This document shows positions 1-9,152 of a stretch of DNA of 22,026 nt, piece by piece (position 1 is the first letter of the stretch; the number at the start of each line of letters is the position of its first letter). Both the position numbers and the translations under genes were made by a program. Location of the stretch: NCBI GenBank assembly GCA_017543645.1, contig JAFYFR010000143.1, positions 1 to 22,026 of the forward strand. The letters run 5' to 3'. This stretch comes from Bacteroidales bacterium (GTDB taxonomy: Bacteria; Bacteroidota; Bacteroidia; Bacteroidales; UBA3824). Under the pieces are notes generated by a model, which was not told the DNA's origin, ran no database searches, and was given only the letters and a program-made list of their open reading frames with translations.

Positions 1-1
1 G

Positions 2-298
2 GAATGGAAAAACAAGTTTATCTCTATGGCTGTGGAGCACAACCTGCCGATAGTGCCGGTGTATGTTGACGCCCAAAACAGCAGTTTCTTTTATTCGGTG
101 GCAAACATCCGCAAAAAACTCGGCATCAAATTCAACTACGAGCTTGTGCTTCTGCCCAGCGAAGTATTTAAATATCACGACAAGCCAATTAATCTGTACT
201 ACGGCGAACCTGTGATGTCTTCGGTGCTTGCCGAAATCAAAGACCCAAAAGAAAGGACACAATATGTTCGCAAAATGACATATATGCTTAAACCATAA
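2..298 (+). CDS. glsA: GlsA-like lysophospholipid/O-acyltransferase, C-terminal part (5' truncated)
   Basis: The reading frame is open to the left edge and ends at a TAA at 296-298, so only about 98 C-terminal residues are visible; the first Met in frame (position 26) is internal. The visible part has the late PlsC-family features: a hydrophobic strand LPIVPVYVD followed by NSSFFYSVANIRKKLGIKF and, near the end, the LYYGEPV strand typical of these acyltransferases. The HX4D catalytic motif would lie upstream of the window. The next gene starts 4 bases later and is a hemolysin-fold N-acyltransferase. This pairing is known from Bacteroides glycine-lipid synthesis, where GlsB N-acylates glycine and GlsA adds the second, ester-linked fatty acid. 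I infer that role here at the inner membrane. A generic 1-acylglycerol-phosphate acyltransferase is the alternative. Confidence 0.72.
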   Translation, partial: EWKNKFISMAVEHNLPIVPVYVDAQNSSFFYSVANIRKKLGIKFNYELVLLPSEVFKYHDKPINLYYGEPVMSSVLAEIKDPKERTQYVRKMTYMLKP

Positions 299-302
299 TC
301 TT

Positions 303-1244
303 ATGCCCATGGAAGATATTATTGAACCCATAGACAAGCAACTGCTGCTATCAGAGCTTACCCACGAAAGGTTTGTTAGAGACACCAACTACGGCGGCAA
401 CAAAATATACATCGTAAACGCCCACAACGCGCCTAACACAATGAAAGAGATAGGACGTCTGCGCGAACTTGCATTCCGTCAGGCAGGCGGAGGCACAGGC
501 AAAAGCTGCGACATCGACGAGTGCGACACCCGCGAAATCCCTTACCAACAACTCATTGTATGGAGCGAAGAGATGGACGAAATACTTGGAGGATACCGCT
601 TTATCGACTGCTCTCTGCCAATTTACGACAAGGACGGCAAGCCCGAGCTATCCACTGCCGAGATATTCACATTTTCTGACACCTTTATTAATAAGTATCT
701 GCCTCACACCATTGAGCTTGGACGAAGCTTTGTTCAGCCAAAATTCCAAAGTAGGCAGTATTTTAAACAGGCAATCTATGCGTTAGACAACCTTTGGGAC
801 GGTCTCGGTGCAATTTACATGCTTAACAAAGACCATATCAAGTATTTCTTTGGAAAGATGACCATGTACACGTCGTTTAACCAGACAGCCCGCGACTATC
901 TTCTGAGTTTTATGAAGCTCTATTTCAAAGACCCCGACCATCTTGTTACGCCAATCAACGGCATTGTCCCCTCACTCACAGAGCAGCAGATAGCCGAGGC
1001 GTTCCCCAACAAGAACTACAAAGACGATTTCAAATGCCTCAACCGCTTGGTAAGAGACCTCGGCGAGAACATTCCGCCGATGTTCAACGCCTATATGAAC
1101 CTTTCGTCCACCATGAAACTGTTCGGCACTGCGCCCAACCCGTATTTCGGCGGCGTGGAGGAGACCGGCATACTCATCACCGTTGACGATGTTTACCAAG
1201 ACAAAAAGGCACGGCATATCGACACATTCAAACCTAAGAACTAA
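303..1244 (+). CDS. glsB: GlsB-like N-acyltransferase (GNAT/hemolysin-type), glycine lipid synthesis
   Basis: This 313-residue protein belongs to the OlsB-related, hemolysin-like acyltransferase family. Diagnostic stretches are GRLRELAFRQAGGGTGKSCD with the acidic DIDECD just after it (about residues 50-75), the LIVWSEEMDEILGGYRF strand (about 84-100), and ELGRSFVQPKFQ (about 140-151). In Bacteroides the family transfers an acyl chain from acyl-ACP to the amino group of glycine, the first step of glycine-lipid synthesis, acting at the cytoplasmic face of the inner membrane. It follows the GlsA-like gene by 4 bases, so the two are surely co-transcribed. An ATG at 309 (MEDII) is an equally good start as the ATG at 303. 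The exact amino-acid acceptor is inferred from the pairing; ornithine or another amine cannot be excluded from sequence alone. Confidence 0.78.
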   Translation: MPMEDIIEPIDKQLLLSELTHERFVRDTNYGGNKIYIVNAHNAPNTMKEIGRLRELAFRQAGGGTGKSCDIDECDTREIPYQQLIVWSEEMDEILGGYRFIDCSLPIYDKDGKPELSTAEIFTFSDTFINKYLPHTIELGRSFVQPKFQSRQYFKQAIYALDNLWDGLGAIYMLNKDHIKYFFGKMTMYTSFNQTARDYLLSFMKLYFKDPDHLVTPINGIVPSLTEQQIAEAFPNKNYKDDFKCLNRLVRDLGENIPPMFNAYMNLSSTMKLFGTAPNPYFGGVEETGILITVDDVYQDKKARHIDTFKPKN

Positions 1245-1258
1245 ACAACTGCCAGAAT

Positions 1259-3220
1259 ATGAAAAAATTAGACATATTCACCATAAAGAGTTTCATCGGA
1301 CCGCTGATAGCCACGTTCTTCATCTCGCTGTTCGTGCTGCTGATGCAGTTCTTATGGAAGTATATCGACGAGCTTGTAGGCAAAGGACTCGAAGCGTCGG
1401 TGATAGCGGAACTTCTGTTTTACGCATCCATCACGCTGATACCCATGGCATTGCCGCTCGCAATACTGTTGGCGTCGATTATGACATTCGGCAACCTCGG
1501 CGAAAAGTTTGAGCTAACGGCCATCAAGGCGGCAGGCATATCGTTGCAGCGCACTATGCGTCCGCTGATAATATTCTGCGTGCTGATAAGCCTGATGGCG
1601 TTTGTCATTGCCAACAACATAATCCCTGTTGCGAGTCTCAAGATGCACTCGCTATTGTGGAGCATCAAGCAGCAGCGCCCCGAAATGAACATCAAGCCGG
1701 GCATCTTTAACAACGACCTTGGCGAAGTGAGCATACGAATCAATCAGAAAAACTCCAAGACCAACATGATGTACGGATTCCGCATCTACGACCACCAGCT
1801 CGGCAAGGGCAACTATATGGTAACTGTGGCAGATTCGGGCAGCATCAAGATGACCGACGACAACCGCTACATGATTCTCACCCTCTACCACGGCATCTCC
1901 TACACCGAAGACGAGGACAAGGTTAACGAACCCGAAAAGAAATACGCTCACCGTATCAACACCTTCGACCAGCAGACAATTATGCAGAGCATGGCTGGCT
2001 TCGACTTCGACCGTACCGACGAGAGCCTGTTCCGCAACAACTACCAGGTGATGAACCTCTACCAGCTGAAACATTCGGGCGACTCGCTCAACAACAACTA
2101 CCTCTCGCAAGCGGGAGCGTTGACCTCCATACTCACTAACCAGTTTTATCTGCGTAACGCCAAGCACACGCAGATGATCTACGCCGACTCGGTGAGGTCA
2201 AGACGTGTGCATCAAATCGACAACTCTGGCATGCAGATGATAAAATCTCCCGAATTTGGCGATGCGAGAGAGAGGTACGTGCCAGACACCGCCTATCTTA
2301 GAGAAGATTCTATTATCGAATCCAAGATAGCCCGTCACAAAGACAGTCTGAGCCGTATTTACGCGATATCCACCAACAAAGCCAAGGCGGTTATCAACCT
2401 CGACAGCCTGCTACAGTCGCTTCCCGACGACAAGTTCAAGCAAGTGAAAACCAAAGCCATCGAGTTTGCCACTGAAACTCAGAACTACATCATACGCAAT
2501 GCCGAGGAGGTGCAGACACGCCAGAAGACTGTGGCCAAATACCGTAACGCCTGGCATCAGAAAATCACCCTTTCGATAGCCTGCCTGATATTCTTCTTCA
2601 TAGGCGCACCGCTCGGAGCCATTATCCGCAAGGGTGGCTTCGGACTGCCTATCGTTGTGTCTGTCCTGGTGTTCATCATCTATTACATTATATCCACAGC
2701 CGGCATGAAGATGTCGCGCGAGGGTATCTGGGAACCGTGGCAGGGAATGTGGCTCAGTACCATTGTGATACTTCCGTTTGGAATTTTTCTCACCTACAAG
2801 GCAACCGTAGATGCGCAGCTCTTCAACAAGGAGGCTTGGGCACGAGGCTGGGACAAGGTGATAGGTTTCTTCAAGATATTTGGAAAGCTCAAAGACACCG
2901 GCAACGACACCGGTCACTATCCGTTGCGCTCTTACAGTCTCAATATCGGCTTGATAGCATCCGCGATAGCTCTGGCATTCTCATTCACGCCTACCAAAAA
3001 CGCAGCATTCATTTTCGGCGGATTGGCATTGGTTCTGGCCGTAATAACATTCATTATCAACAAAAAGCACAATTTCAAACACAAGTTCGTAATACTCACG
3101 GCTGTTTTGGCGGTAGCTGCAATAACCATAGCCGCTATCACCTACAAGAAAAAGGTCATGAAATTCTCTACCAAACAGCAGACCGAGGTTACCACCAACT
3201 ACACACCCAACATTTTGTAA
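1259..3220 (+). CDS. LptF/LptG-like permease (YjgP/YjgQ family), lipopolysaccharide export
   Basis: 653 residues. The arrangement is that of LptF/LptG: three N-terminal membrane helices (about 12-33, 52-75, 98-120), a large periplasmic domain (about 121-435, the jellyroll region in the family), and three more helices (about 438-458, 462-482, 492-512). LptF and LptG with the LptB ATPase extract LPS from the inner membrane and hand it to LptC/LptA. The protein is much longer than the roughly 360 residues of the enterobacterial members: the periplasmic part is enlarged, and after residue 520 there is an extension with three further predicted helices (about 561-577, 582-603, 610-628) and a polar tail. 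Which of LptF or LptG it replaces cannot be told. It sits 14 bases after the GlsB-like gene and one base before ribBA, so it belongs to the same operon. Confidence 0.85.
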   Translation: MKKLDIFTIKSFIGPLIATFFISLFVLLMQFLWKYIDELVGKGLEASVIAELLFYASITLIPMALPLAILLASIMTFGNLGEKFELTAIKAAGISLQRTMRPLIIFCVLISLMAFVIANNIIPVASLKMHSLLWSIKQQRPEMNIKPGIFNNDLGEVSIRINQKNSKTNMMYGFRIYDHQLGKGNYMVTVADSGSIKMTDDNRYMILTLYHGISYTEDEDKVNEPEKKYAHRINTFDQQTIMQSMAGFDFDRTDESLFRNNYQVMNLYQLKHSGDSLNNNYLSQAGALTSILTNQFYLRNAKHTQMIYADSVRSRRVHQIDNSGMQMIKSPEFGDARERYVPDTAYLREDSIIESKIARHKDSLSRIYAISTNKAKAVINLDSLLQSLPDDKFKQVKTKAIEFATETQNYIIRNAEEVQTRQKTVAKYRNAWHQKITLSIACLIFFFIGAPLGAIIRKGGFGLPIVVSVLVFIIYYIISTAGMKMSREGIWEPWQGMWLSTIVILPFGIFLTYKATVDAQLFNKEAWARGWDKVIGFFKIFGKLKDTGNDTGHYPLRSYSLNIGLIASAIALAFSFTPTKNAAFIFGGLALVLAVITFIINKKHNFKHKFVILTAVLAVAAITIAAITYKKKVMKFSTKQQTEVTTNYTPNIL

Positions 3221-3221
3221 G

Positions 3222-4433
3222 ATGAACAAGATACAACTCAACACTATAGAAGAAGCAATCGAAGATTTCCGTCAAGGAAAGATTATAATCATCGTTGACG
3301 ACGAAGACCGAGAAAACGAAGGCGACTTTATCACCGCCGCCGAAACCATCACCGAGGAGAAAATAAATTTCATGCTTCAAAACGGCAGAGGCGTCCTCTG
3401 CTCGCCTATCACCATTTCACGCGCCAAGGAGTTAAGTCTTCACCACCAAGTAGAGGAAAACACATCGATACTCGGCACGCCGTTCACAGTTACCATCGAC
3501 AAGATAGAGGGATGCACCACAGGCGTTTCAGTACACGACCGCACCGCCACCATCAAGGCTCTCGCCGACCCCGACTCCAAACCCGGCACATTCGCCCGTC
3601 CGGGGCACATCAATCCCCTCTACGCGCAAGACCGTGGAGTGCTGCAACGCGCAGGACACACCGAGGCTTCTATCGACATGGCACGTTTGGCTGGTCTATA
3701 TCCCGCCGCCGCCCTTATCGAGATTCTCAATCCCGACGGTACAATGGCGCGTCTGCCACAATTGATGGATGTGGCACAAAAGCACAACATGAAAATAATC
3801 TCAATACGCGACCTCATAGCCTACCGTCTGCGCACCGAAACCACCGTGGAAGCATCTCCTCAAGTCAATATGCCCACACGCTACGGCGAGTTCAAGATGA
3901 CGGTATTCCGCCAGATAAGCAACGGACTGGAACATTCGGCACTTGTAAAAGGCACATGGGACAAAGACGAGCCTATCTTGGTGCGCGTACATTCGTCGTG
4001 CGCCACCGGCGACATTTTCGGCTCGATGCGGTGCGACTGCGGCGACCAGCTCCATCAGGCTATGACGCGTATCAGTCAGGAAGGCAAAGGAATACTGCTC
4101 TACATGAACCAAGAAGGCAGGGGAATAGGGCTTTTCAACAAAATAAAGGCGTACAAGCTGCAGGAGCAGGGCTACGACACTGTAGACGCCAACGTCCATC
4201 TCGGATTCGACCCCGACCTGCGCGACTACGGCACAGGAGCCGAAATACTCCGCAAACTGGGCGTTACAAAGATGCGCCTACTCACCAACAACCCCGTAAA
4301 ACGCGTAGGACTGGAAGCTTACGGATTAGAAATCGTTGAAAACGTCCCGATTGAGATTCCTGCCAATCAGTACGACAAGAAATACCTCATCACCAAGCGC
4401 GACCGTATGGGACACTTGCTAAACAACTTGTAA
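3222..4433 (+). CDS. ribBA: RibBA: 3,4-dihydroxy-2-butanone-4-phosphate synthase / GTP cyclohydrolase II
   Basis: 403 residues, the normal length for the fused enzyme. The N-terminal half (about 1-200) is the DHBP synthase that makes the four-carbon unit of riboflavin from ribulose 5-phosphate: acidic loop [10 protein letters not shown] (about 25-34), [11 protein letters not shown] and [14 protein letters not shown]. The C-terminal half (about 205-400) is GTP cyclohydrolase II, which opens GTP to start riboflavin synthesis: zinc cysteines C260, C271 and C273 in [17 protein letters not shown], then QEGRGIGL, the DTVDAN region and [10 protein letters not shown]. Both halves look intact, so the protein supplies both precursors in the cytosol. 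The ATG lies one base after the LptF/G-like stop codon. I see no FMN riboswitch in front of it, which fits transcription from an upstream promoter as part of an operon. Confidence 0.96.
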   Translation: MNKIQLNTIEEAIEDFRQGKIIIIVDDEDRENEGDFITAAETITEEKINFMLQNGRGVLCSPITISRAKELSLHHQVEENTSILGTPFTVTIDKIEGCTTGVSVHDRTATIKALADPDSKPGTFARPGHINPLYAQDRGVLQRAGHTEASIDMARLAGLYPAAALIEILNPDGTMARLPQLMDVAQKHNMKIISIRDLIAYRLRTETTVEASPQVNMPTRYGEFKMTVFRQISNGLEHSALVKGTWDKDEPILVRVHSSCATGDIFGSMRCDCGDQLHQAMTRISQEGKGILLYMNQEGRGIGLFNKIKAYKLQEQGYDTVDANVHLGFDPDLRDYGTGAEILRKLGVTKMRLLTNNPVKRVGLEAYGLEIVENVPIEIPANQYDKKYLITKRDRMGHLLNNL

Positions 4434-4458
4434 AACAACTGACTAAAACATTACCACA

Positions 4459-6081
4459 GTGAAAAAACATCTGATTGCCATATTGCTATTGATTGCGTGC
4501 CTTGCCTCATCACGGGCGCAAGAACCCACCAAGATAGAGATTGTCAATACCAACACATTGGAGGTGAACGAGACTCTCGGTCCAGACATCAAGATTCTAA
4601 GAGGCGACGTGGTGTTCTACCACGACAGCGCGTATATGTACTGCGACAGCGCGCATTACAACAACAAAGCAAACTTTTTCCAGGCTTTCGGACAAATCCA
4701 CATCATTAAACTGATGTCCGATAACGACACGGTGCACCTATGGAGCGACTCGGCTCAATACAACGGCAACATCAAGCTCGCACAAGCACGCAAAAACGTC
4801 AAGATGACCCGCGACAGCATGATTATGCTCACCGAAAACCTCGACTTCAACATGATTGACAACGTGGCATACTATTTCGACGGAGGAACTACCTTCTCGG
4901 GCGAAGACACACTCATCTCGCAAAACGGCTATTTCTACCCCAATACCAACGACCTCAAGTACACCAACCATGTGGAAATACACAACCCGAAATACCTGAT
5001 GCTCTCCGACACGCTCACCCACAATATATCTACAAAGATAAGCACATTCCTCGGTCCCTCTGAAATCTTCGGCGGCGACGACTACCTCTACACCGAGCGT
5101 GGCTGGTACAATCACAACCTCGACCAAGGGAAGCTAACCAAAAACAGCTACCTCACAAGCAAAGAGCGGCGTTTGGATGCCGACTCTATTTTCTACGACC
5201 GCGCCAAAAACTACGGCTTCGGCGAAAACAACGTTGTTATCACCGACACCGTCCAATCTATCATCCTGCTTGGGAACAAGGCGCATTACTACGATGCCGA
5301 CCAGAAGAGCATTCTTACCGACAAGGCTCTGATGATATACTATTCCGACATCGACACGGTGTTTCTCCATGCCGACACCATATGCTCTTACATGACGCCC
5401 TACGTTAAAGACAATCCCGACTCGCTCTACCGGATGGTAAAGGCGTACCACCACACCAAGATGTTCCGCCGCGACATTCAGGGTATGTGCGACAGCATGG
5501 TGTACAACTTTAGCGACAGCACCGTTACCATGAACCGCAACCCAGTTATCTGGCATAACGAAAACCAGATTACCGCCAAAAACATGAAGTTCTACACCTC
5601 TAACAACCATATCGACATGGTGGAACTGCTCAACGAGGCGTTTGTAATATCAAAGGTTGACGACGAAGACCGTTACAACCAGATTTACGGCAAGAACATG
5701 GTGGCATACTTAGACAGCAACAAAATACAGGAAGTGGAGGTGATTTCCAACGCCAACACAGTGTACTACACAGTGGAAGACCATTATGCCACAGGCATGA
5801 ACCTGATTTCGAGTCAAGACATGAACATTCATTTCACCAAAGGCAAAGTAGACCGTATATGGTTCTACAAAAAGCCACAAGGCGCACTCTATCCGCTCAA
5901 AGGGCTTACCAAACGCCAGATGTTCTTAGACGGCTTCGTATGGTTAGACAAGCACCGTCCATACGGCAGGGACGACGTGTTTGTCTGGGGTGAGATTACC
6001 GAAAAGCCAATCACCGCCCAGCAGCTTGAGGAAGAAGCCGAAGCCGAACGCCTCGCGAAAGAAGAAATGGAAGAATTTTAA
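4459..6081 (+). CDS. OstA/LptA-like exported protein (OstA-like repeat family)
   Basis: 540 residues, starting with GTG at 4459 (the codons that follow give a classic MKKHLIAILLLIACLASSRA leader; no ATG is placed better). The leader can be read as a signal-peptidase I site after A20 or as a short lipobox LIAC with Cys14, so soluble periplasmic and lipoprotein forms are both possible. The mature part is a run of short beta-rich repeats containing D-S-x-x-Y/ArgGly-Asp-like units (for example FYHDSAYMYCDSAHY near residue 55) as in LptA/OstA beta-jellyrolls, which carry LPS across the periplasm or shape outer-membrane LPS assembly. The end is a Glu-rich helix. The gene stands 25 bases after ribBA and in the same operon as the LptF/G-like permease, which supports an LPS-transport role. 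The family assignment is firm; the exact step is inferred. Confidence 0.8.
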   Translation: MKKHLIAILLLIACLASSRAQEPTKIEIVNTNTLEVNETLGPDIKILRGDVVFYHDSAYMYCDSAHYNNKANFFQAFGQIHIIKLMSDNDTVHLWSDSAQYNGNIKLAQARKNVKMTRDSMIMLTENLDFNMIDNVAYYFDGGTTFSGEDTLISQNGYFYPNTNDLKYTNHVEIHNPKYLMLSDTLTHNISTKISTFLGPSEIFGGDDYLYTERGWYNHNLDQGKLTKNSYLTSKERRLDADSIFYDRAKNYGFGENNVVITDTVQSIILLGNKAHYYDADQKSILTDKALMIYYSDIDTVFLHADTICSYMTPYVKDNPDSLYRMVKAYHHTKMFRRDIQGMCDSMVYNFSDSTVTMNRNPVIWHNENQITAKNMKFYTSNNHIDMVELLNEAFVISKVDDEDRYNQIYGKNMVAYLDSNKIQEVEVISNANTVYYTVEDHYATGMNLISSQDMNIHFTKGKVDRIWFYKKPQGALYPLKGLTKRQMFLDGFVWLDKHRPYGRDDVFVWGEITEKPITAQQLEEEAEAERLAKEEMEEF

Positions 6082-6092
6082 ACATACCGACC

Positions 6093-6326
6093 ATGGAAAA
6101 AACTTTAATAATAACCGCCGCCACCCTACTGCCCCTTGCAGGCTGCTCACAAATCACAGGCAGCGGAGACATCGACGCGCAAACCGCCGACTCGCTCAAA
6201 AAAGATTCGATAGCAAAGCATATCATCTTTCAAAAAGACTCGCTCGCACGCGTCGCCGCCGAGATAGCCGACTCACCCAAATGCGACAGCAATTTCGTAG
6301 ATTTGATAATTGCTAATTTCGACTAA
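6093..6326 (+). CDS. Small predicted lipoprotein, unknown function
   Basis: 77 residues from an ATG 11 bases after the OstA-like stop. The N-terminus is a lipoprotein signal: hydrophobic ITAATLLP then lipobox LAGC with the lipidated Cys at residue 18. The residue at +2 is Ser. The mature part is short, polar and rich in Asp, Ser, Lys and Ala, with heptad-like spacing (DSLKKDSIAKHI, QKDSLARVAAEIADS) that could form one amphipathic helix, then a second Cys at about 64 and a hydrophobic end. I recognise no family. Its place between an OstA-like protein and an M23 peptidase suggests an envelope accessory protein. Codon use and the preserved frame argue that it is real, although a small gene of this size is less certain than its neighbours. 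Confidence 0.68.
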   Translation: MEKTLIITAATLLPLAGCSQITGSGDIDAQTADSLKKDSIAKHIIFQKDSLARVAAEIADSPKCDSNFVDLIIANFD

Positions 6327-6368
6327 CGTCAACCAACAGAAAAGATTTACAATTTTAAGATATCAATA

Positions 6369-7301
6369 GTGAAAAAGATTCTCCTCACCATTTTTGCCGC
6401 TGCCACGGCGGTTGTAGCACAGGCATTACCGCTGCCACCTGTCTACGGCGACACCATTCGCATCAAGACAGCCATCGACACCCTCGACACCGGCGACAAA
6501 TACAAGAAGGTCGTTCTCTTTGACGACAACACGTGGCAATACTACGAATTAGACCGTCCGAATATCAGCGACGAAGATTTTGAAGACAACTGGGACATCG
6601 AAAGCATCCACATCTGCAAGGATATTCCAGTGTCGTCGCTTCCCGAGGAGGTAGACCTCGTGCTTACCGACAGCACCCACGGATACAGCGCGCCCATCAC
6701 TGGCAGAGTAAGCTCTGGATTCAAATTCCGCAGGACCCGCAACCACAACGGCACCGACATCGTACTCAACGTAGGCGACACCATCCGCGCCGCATTCGAC
6801 GGCAAAGTCCGCGTAGTGCGTACCGTAGGACACGCCGGCGGTTACGGCAACCTCATGGTAATACGCCACGCCAACGGTTTGGAAACATACTACGCGCATC
6901 TTTCGGGATTCATCGCCGACGAAAACGAGATAGTGAAAGCTGGCGAACCCGTAGCACTCGGCGGCAACACAGGCCGCAGCACCGGCCCCCACCTCCATTT
7001 TGAAGTCCGCTACATGGGCAAGCCTTTCGACGCAGAACGCCTTTTCGACTTTGCCACAGGAGAGCTCCGCTGCAGCGATTTCACACTCAAACGCCACTAT
7101 TTCAACATCTACTCGCACTACGGCATGACCGACGCCGAGTCGGCAGCCACACAAGAGCGCGTTTATCACACCGTGCGTAGCGGCGACACTCTCGGAGCCA
7201 TAGCCCGCAAGTACAACACCACCGTCAGCAGAATTTGCCAGCTCAACGGCATTTCACAGAACAAAATACTAAGGTTAGGACAGAAATTGGCTGTCCGTTA
7301 A
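6369..7301 (+). CDS. Secreted M23 (LytM-type) peptidase with C-terminal LysM domain
   Basis: 310 residues from a GTG start at 6369 that opens a clear signal peptide (about 1-19, cut near VAQA). A Bacteroidetes-type N-terminal segment (20-105) precedes the peptidase M23 domain (about 108-225). The zinc ligands are present: H126 and D130 in NHNGTDI, H177 in YYAHLS, and H208/H210 in GPHLHFE. A single LysM domain (about 266-309; begins YHTVRSGDTLGAIARKYN) binds peptidoglycan. The protein should therefore be an active cell-wall endopeptidase in the periplasm, unlike the catalytically dead EnvC/NlpD activators. It is 42 bases after the lipoprotein gene, with no obvious promoter between, and is followed by an intrinsic terminator, so it is the last gene of the left operon. 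Confidence 0.93.
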   Translation: MKKILLTIFAAATAVVAQALPLPPVYGDTIRIKTAIDTLDTGDKYKKVVLFDDNTWQYYELDRPNISDEDFEDNWDIESIHICKDIPVSSLPEEVDLVLTDSTHGYSAPITGRVSSGFKFRRTRNHNGTDIVLNVGDTIRAAFDGKVRVVRTVGHAGGYGNLMVIRHANGLETYYAHLSGFIADENEIVKAGEPVALGGNTGRSTGPHLHFEVRYMGKPFDAERLFDFATGELRCSDFTLKRHYFNIYSHYGMTDAESAATQERVYHTVRSGDTLGAIARKYNTTVSRICQLNGISQNKILRLGQKLAVR

Positions 7302-7308
7302 CGCATAC

Positions 7309-7345
7309 AAGCCCGACTCACTGCAGCCGGGCTTTTGTGTTTTTT
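7309..7345 (+). terminator. Intrinsic terminator after the M23 peptidase gene
   Basis: The arms AAGCCCG (7309-7315) and CGGGCTT (7328-7334) pair perfectly around a 12-base loop and are followed by a T-rich tract to about 7345. It lies 8 bases after the stop codon and closes the left operon before the phosphate transporter gene. Confidence 0.88.
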
Positions 7346-7401
7346 AATATACATTAAACCTTTTAATGGTTCAAAATCATTACAAGATAAAATTCTATTT
7401 A

Positions 7402-7409
7402 TAATTTTG
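7402..7409 (+). promoter_or_regulatory. Candidate Bacteroidetes -7 element for the Na/Pi cotransporter gene
   Basis: TAATTTTG matches the Bacteroides TAnnTTTG consensus exactly and stands 34 bases before the ATG at 7444, downstream of the terminator, where a promoter is required. I see no TTTG-type -33 element at the usual 19-21 base spacing, so the call rests on the -7 element and position. Confidence 0.55.
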
Positions 7410-7443
7410 CAGTGCAGAATGCACCCATTTTTACTCACTTATA

Positions 7444-9138
7444 ATGGTATTACAGATACTTACATTCCTCGGAGGCCTCGCCCTGCTGATGTTCGGTCTT
7501 AAAAACATGACTGAGAGCCTCCAGAAATTGGCCGGAGAAAGTCTCGGCAAATTTCTCGGCGTAATGGGCAAAAACAGATTCACCGGACTTTTCTCCGGCG
7601 CGGCTATCACAGCCACCATCCAGTCGTCTACCGCCACAACGCTCCTCACGGTTACGTTTGTCAACGCGGGACTTTTCACCCTCAACCAAGCCATCCCCAT
7701 CATCATGGGTGCTAACATCGGCACCACCATCACGGCGTGGATCATGAGCCTCGGTTTCTCGTTCGACATGGGCAAGATAGTCTACCCGATATTCGTCATA
7801 GGCATCATCTGCATCTACATGAAACGCAGCAAGATAAAGACCTTGGGCGACTTTGTGTTCGGTCTTGCGTTCCTGTTCTTCGGTCTAACCATTCTAAAAT
7901 CCAACGCCGAAGCCATGGACTTGGGCAACAACGAAACCGTAATCAACTTTTTTAAGAGCAAGAACGACGGCGGATTCGGCTCTATGATGCTGTTTCTGCT
8001 GGTTGGCGGCGTGCTTACATTCTGCGTGCAGTCGTCGGCGGCGATAGTTGCGTTCACACAATTGCTCTGCGCAAGCGGCGTGCTTCAAATCGACCAAGGC
8101 ATCGCCCTTGTGCTCGGCGAAAACATCGGAACAACAATCACCTCTAACATATCGGCGATGAAAGCCTCCGCTTCGGCACGAAGGACGGCTCTCGCCCACC
8201 TGATGTTCAACCTTTTCGGCGTGCTGTGGGTATGCGCGCTATTTTCGCCGTTCAACAAGTTCGTGGCTCATGTCTGGGGGTTCGGCGATTTTCACTCCAT
8301 CACTCCCGAACAGCTGCCCAAGTTCATCGCAGCGTTCCACACCTCGTTTAACGTATGCAACGTGCTGCTGCTTATCGGATTTGTCAACCAGATGGAAAAA
8401 ATCATCGAAAAGATTATCAAGAAAAACGACGAAGATTCCGAAGGTAAGCTCAAATACATCGGCGGCTCAGTTAGCGCAGTAGGCGACTCTGGAATGTTCG
8501 CTGCCGTGCAGGAGACCTTCGAAATGGCGCAACGCATGGAAAAGATGTTCGGCTTTGTGGAGCAGCTCACAAAGGAGAGCAGCAACAAGACCAAGGAGTA
8601 CGAAGCCCTGTACAAGCGGATCGACAAGTACGAGAACATCAGCGACAACATGGAAATTGAGATTTCGAAATACTTGGCCAAGATAAGCAAGGATCACCTG
8701 AGCAACGATGCCAAAATAAAAAGCCGCGTGATACTCAAAGTAATATCCGAATTAGAGTCAATCGGCGACAGCGGCGCAAACATTGCACGGAGCATACAAC
8801 GCCGCTACGAAAGCAAAGCGAACCTCACCGAAGATCAGCAAAAAAACATCGAAAAAATGTACGGCATTGTAAAAGAGGCGTTAACACAGATGCTCTTCAT
8901 TATCAAAAACTTTGAAACCATCAAAGAAGCTGACGTGAAAATGTCGTATGCAATAGAAGACCGTATAAACAACCTTCGTCAGGAGCTCCGCGAGGAAAAC
9001 ATCGAAAACATCACAGCCAAAAGATACGACTACCTCAGCGGTGTATTCTATATGGACATAATAAGCGGCTGCGAAAAAATAGGCGATTTCATAATCAACA
9101 TAGTTCAGGAGTACAAGAGGCTGAAGTTTAAAAAATAA
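7444..9138 (+). CDS. Na+/phosphate cotransporter (PNaS family) with PhoU-like C-terminal domain
   Basis: 564 residues. The first about 320 residues are strongly hydrophobic and contain the two inverted repeats of the family: QSSTATT (from residue 60) with GANIGTTIT after it, and QSSAAIV (from residue 196) with GENIGTTITS after it. These QSS repeats form the Na+/Pi path. After a charged linker (about 325-350) comes an all-helical PhoU-like domain (about 350-560), common in bacterial members and thought to tune transport. Role: sodium-driven phosphate uptake across the inner membrane. It is alone on its transcript between a terminator and a convergent gene that begins 14 bases downstream on the other strand. 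No PhoB-type or other phosphate box was recognised upstream. Confidence 0.93.
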   Translation: MVLQILTFLGGLALLMFGLKNMTESLQKLAGESLGKFLGVMGKNRFTGLFSGAAITATIQSSTATTLLTVTFVNAGLFTLNQAIPIIMGANIGTTITAWIMSLGFSFDMGKIVYPIFVIGIICIYMKRSKIKTLGDFVFGLAFLFFGLTILKSNAEAMDLGNNETVINFFKSKNDGGFGSMMLFLLVGGVLTFCVQSSAAIVAFTQLLCASGVLQIDQGIALVLGENIGTTITSNISAMKASASARRTALAHLMFNLFGVLWVCALFSPFNKFVAHVWGFGDFHSITPEQLPKFIAAFHTSFNVCNVLLLIGFVNQMEKIIEKIIKKNDEDSEGKLKYIGGSVSAVGDSGMFAAVQETFEMAQRMEKMFGFVEQLTKESSNKTKEYEALYKRIDKYENISDNMEIEISKYLAKISKDHLSNDAKIKSRVILKVISELESIGDSGANIARSIQRRYESKANLTEDQQKNIEKMYGIVKEALTQMLFIIKNFETIKEADVKMSYAIEDRINNLRQELREENIENITAKRYDYLSGVFYMDIISGCEKIGDFIINIVQEYKRLKFKK

Positions 9139-9152
9139 ATCATGACTCCACC

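Noticed and set aside
3180..3260. FMN riboswitch ahead of ribBA
   Set aside because: Only one base separates the preceding stop from the ribBA start, and no conserved FMN element was seen.
3512..4339. A 275-codon open frame inside ribBA, rich in Arg and His
   Set aside because: It lies wholly within a complete, motif-rich RibBA in another frame and its translation is low-complexity Arg/His/Gln, typical of a shifted frame in codon-biased DNA.
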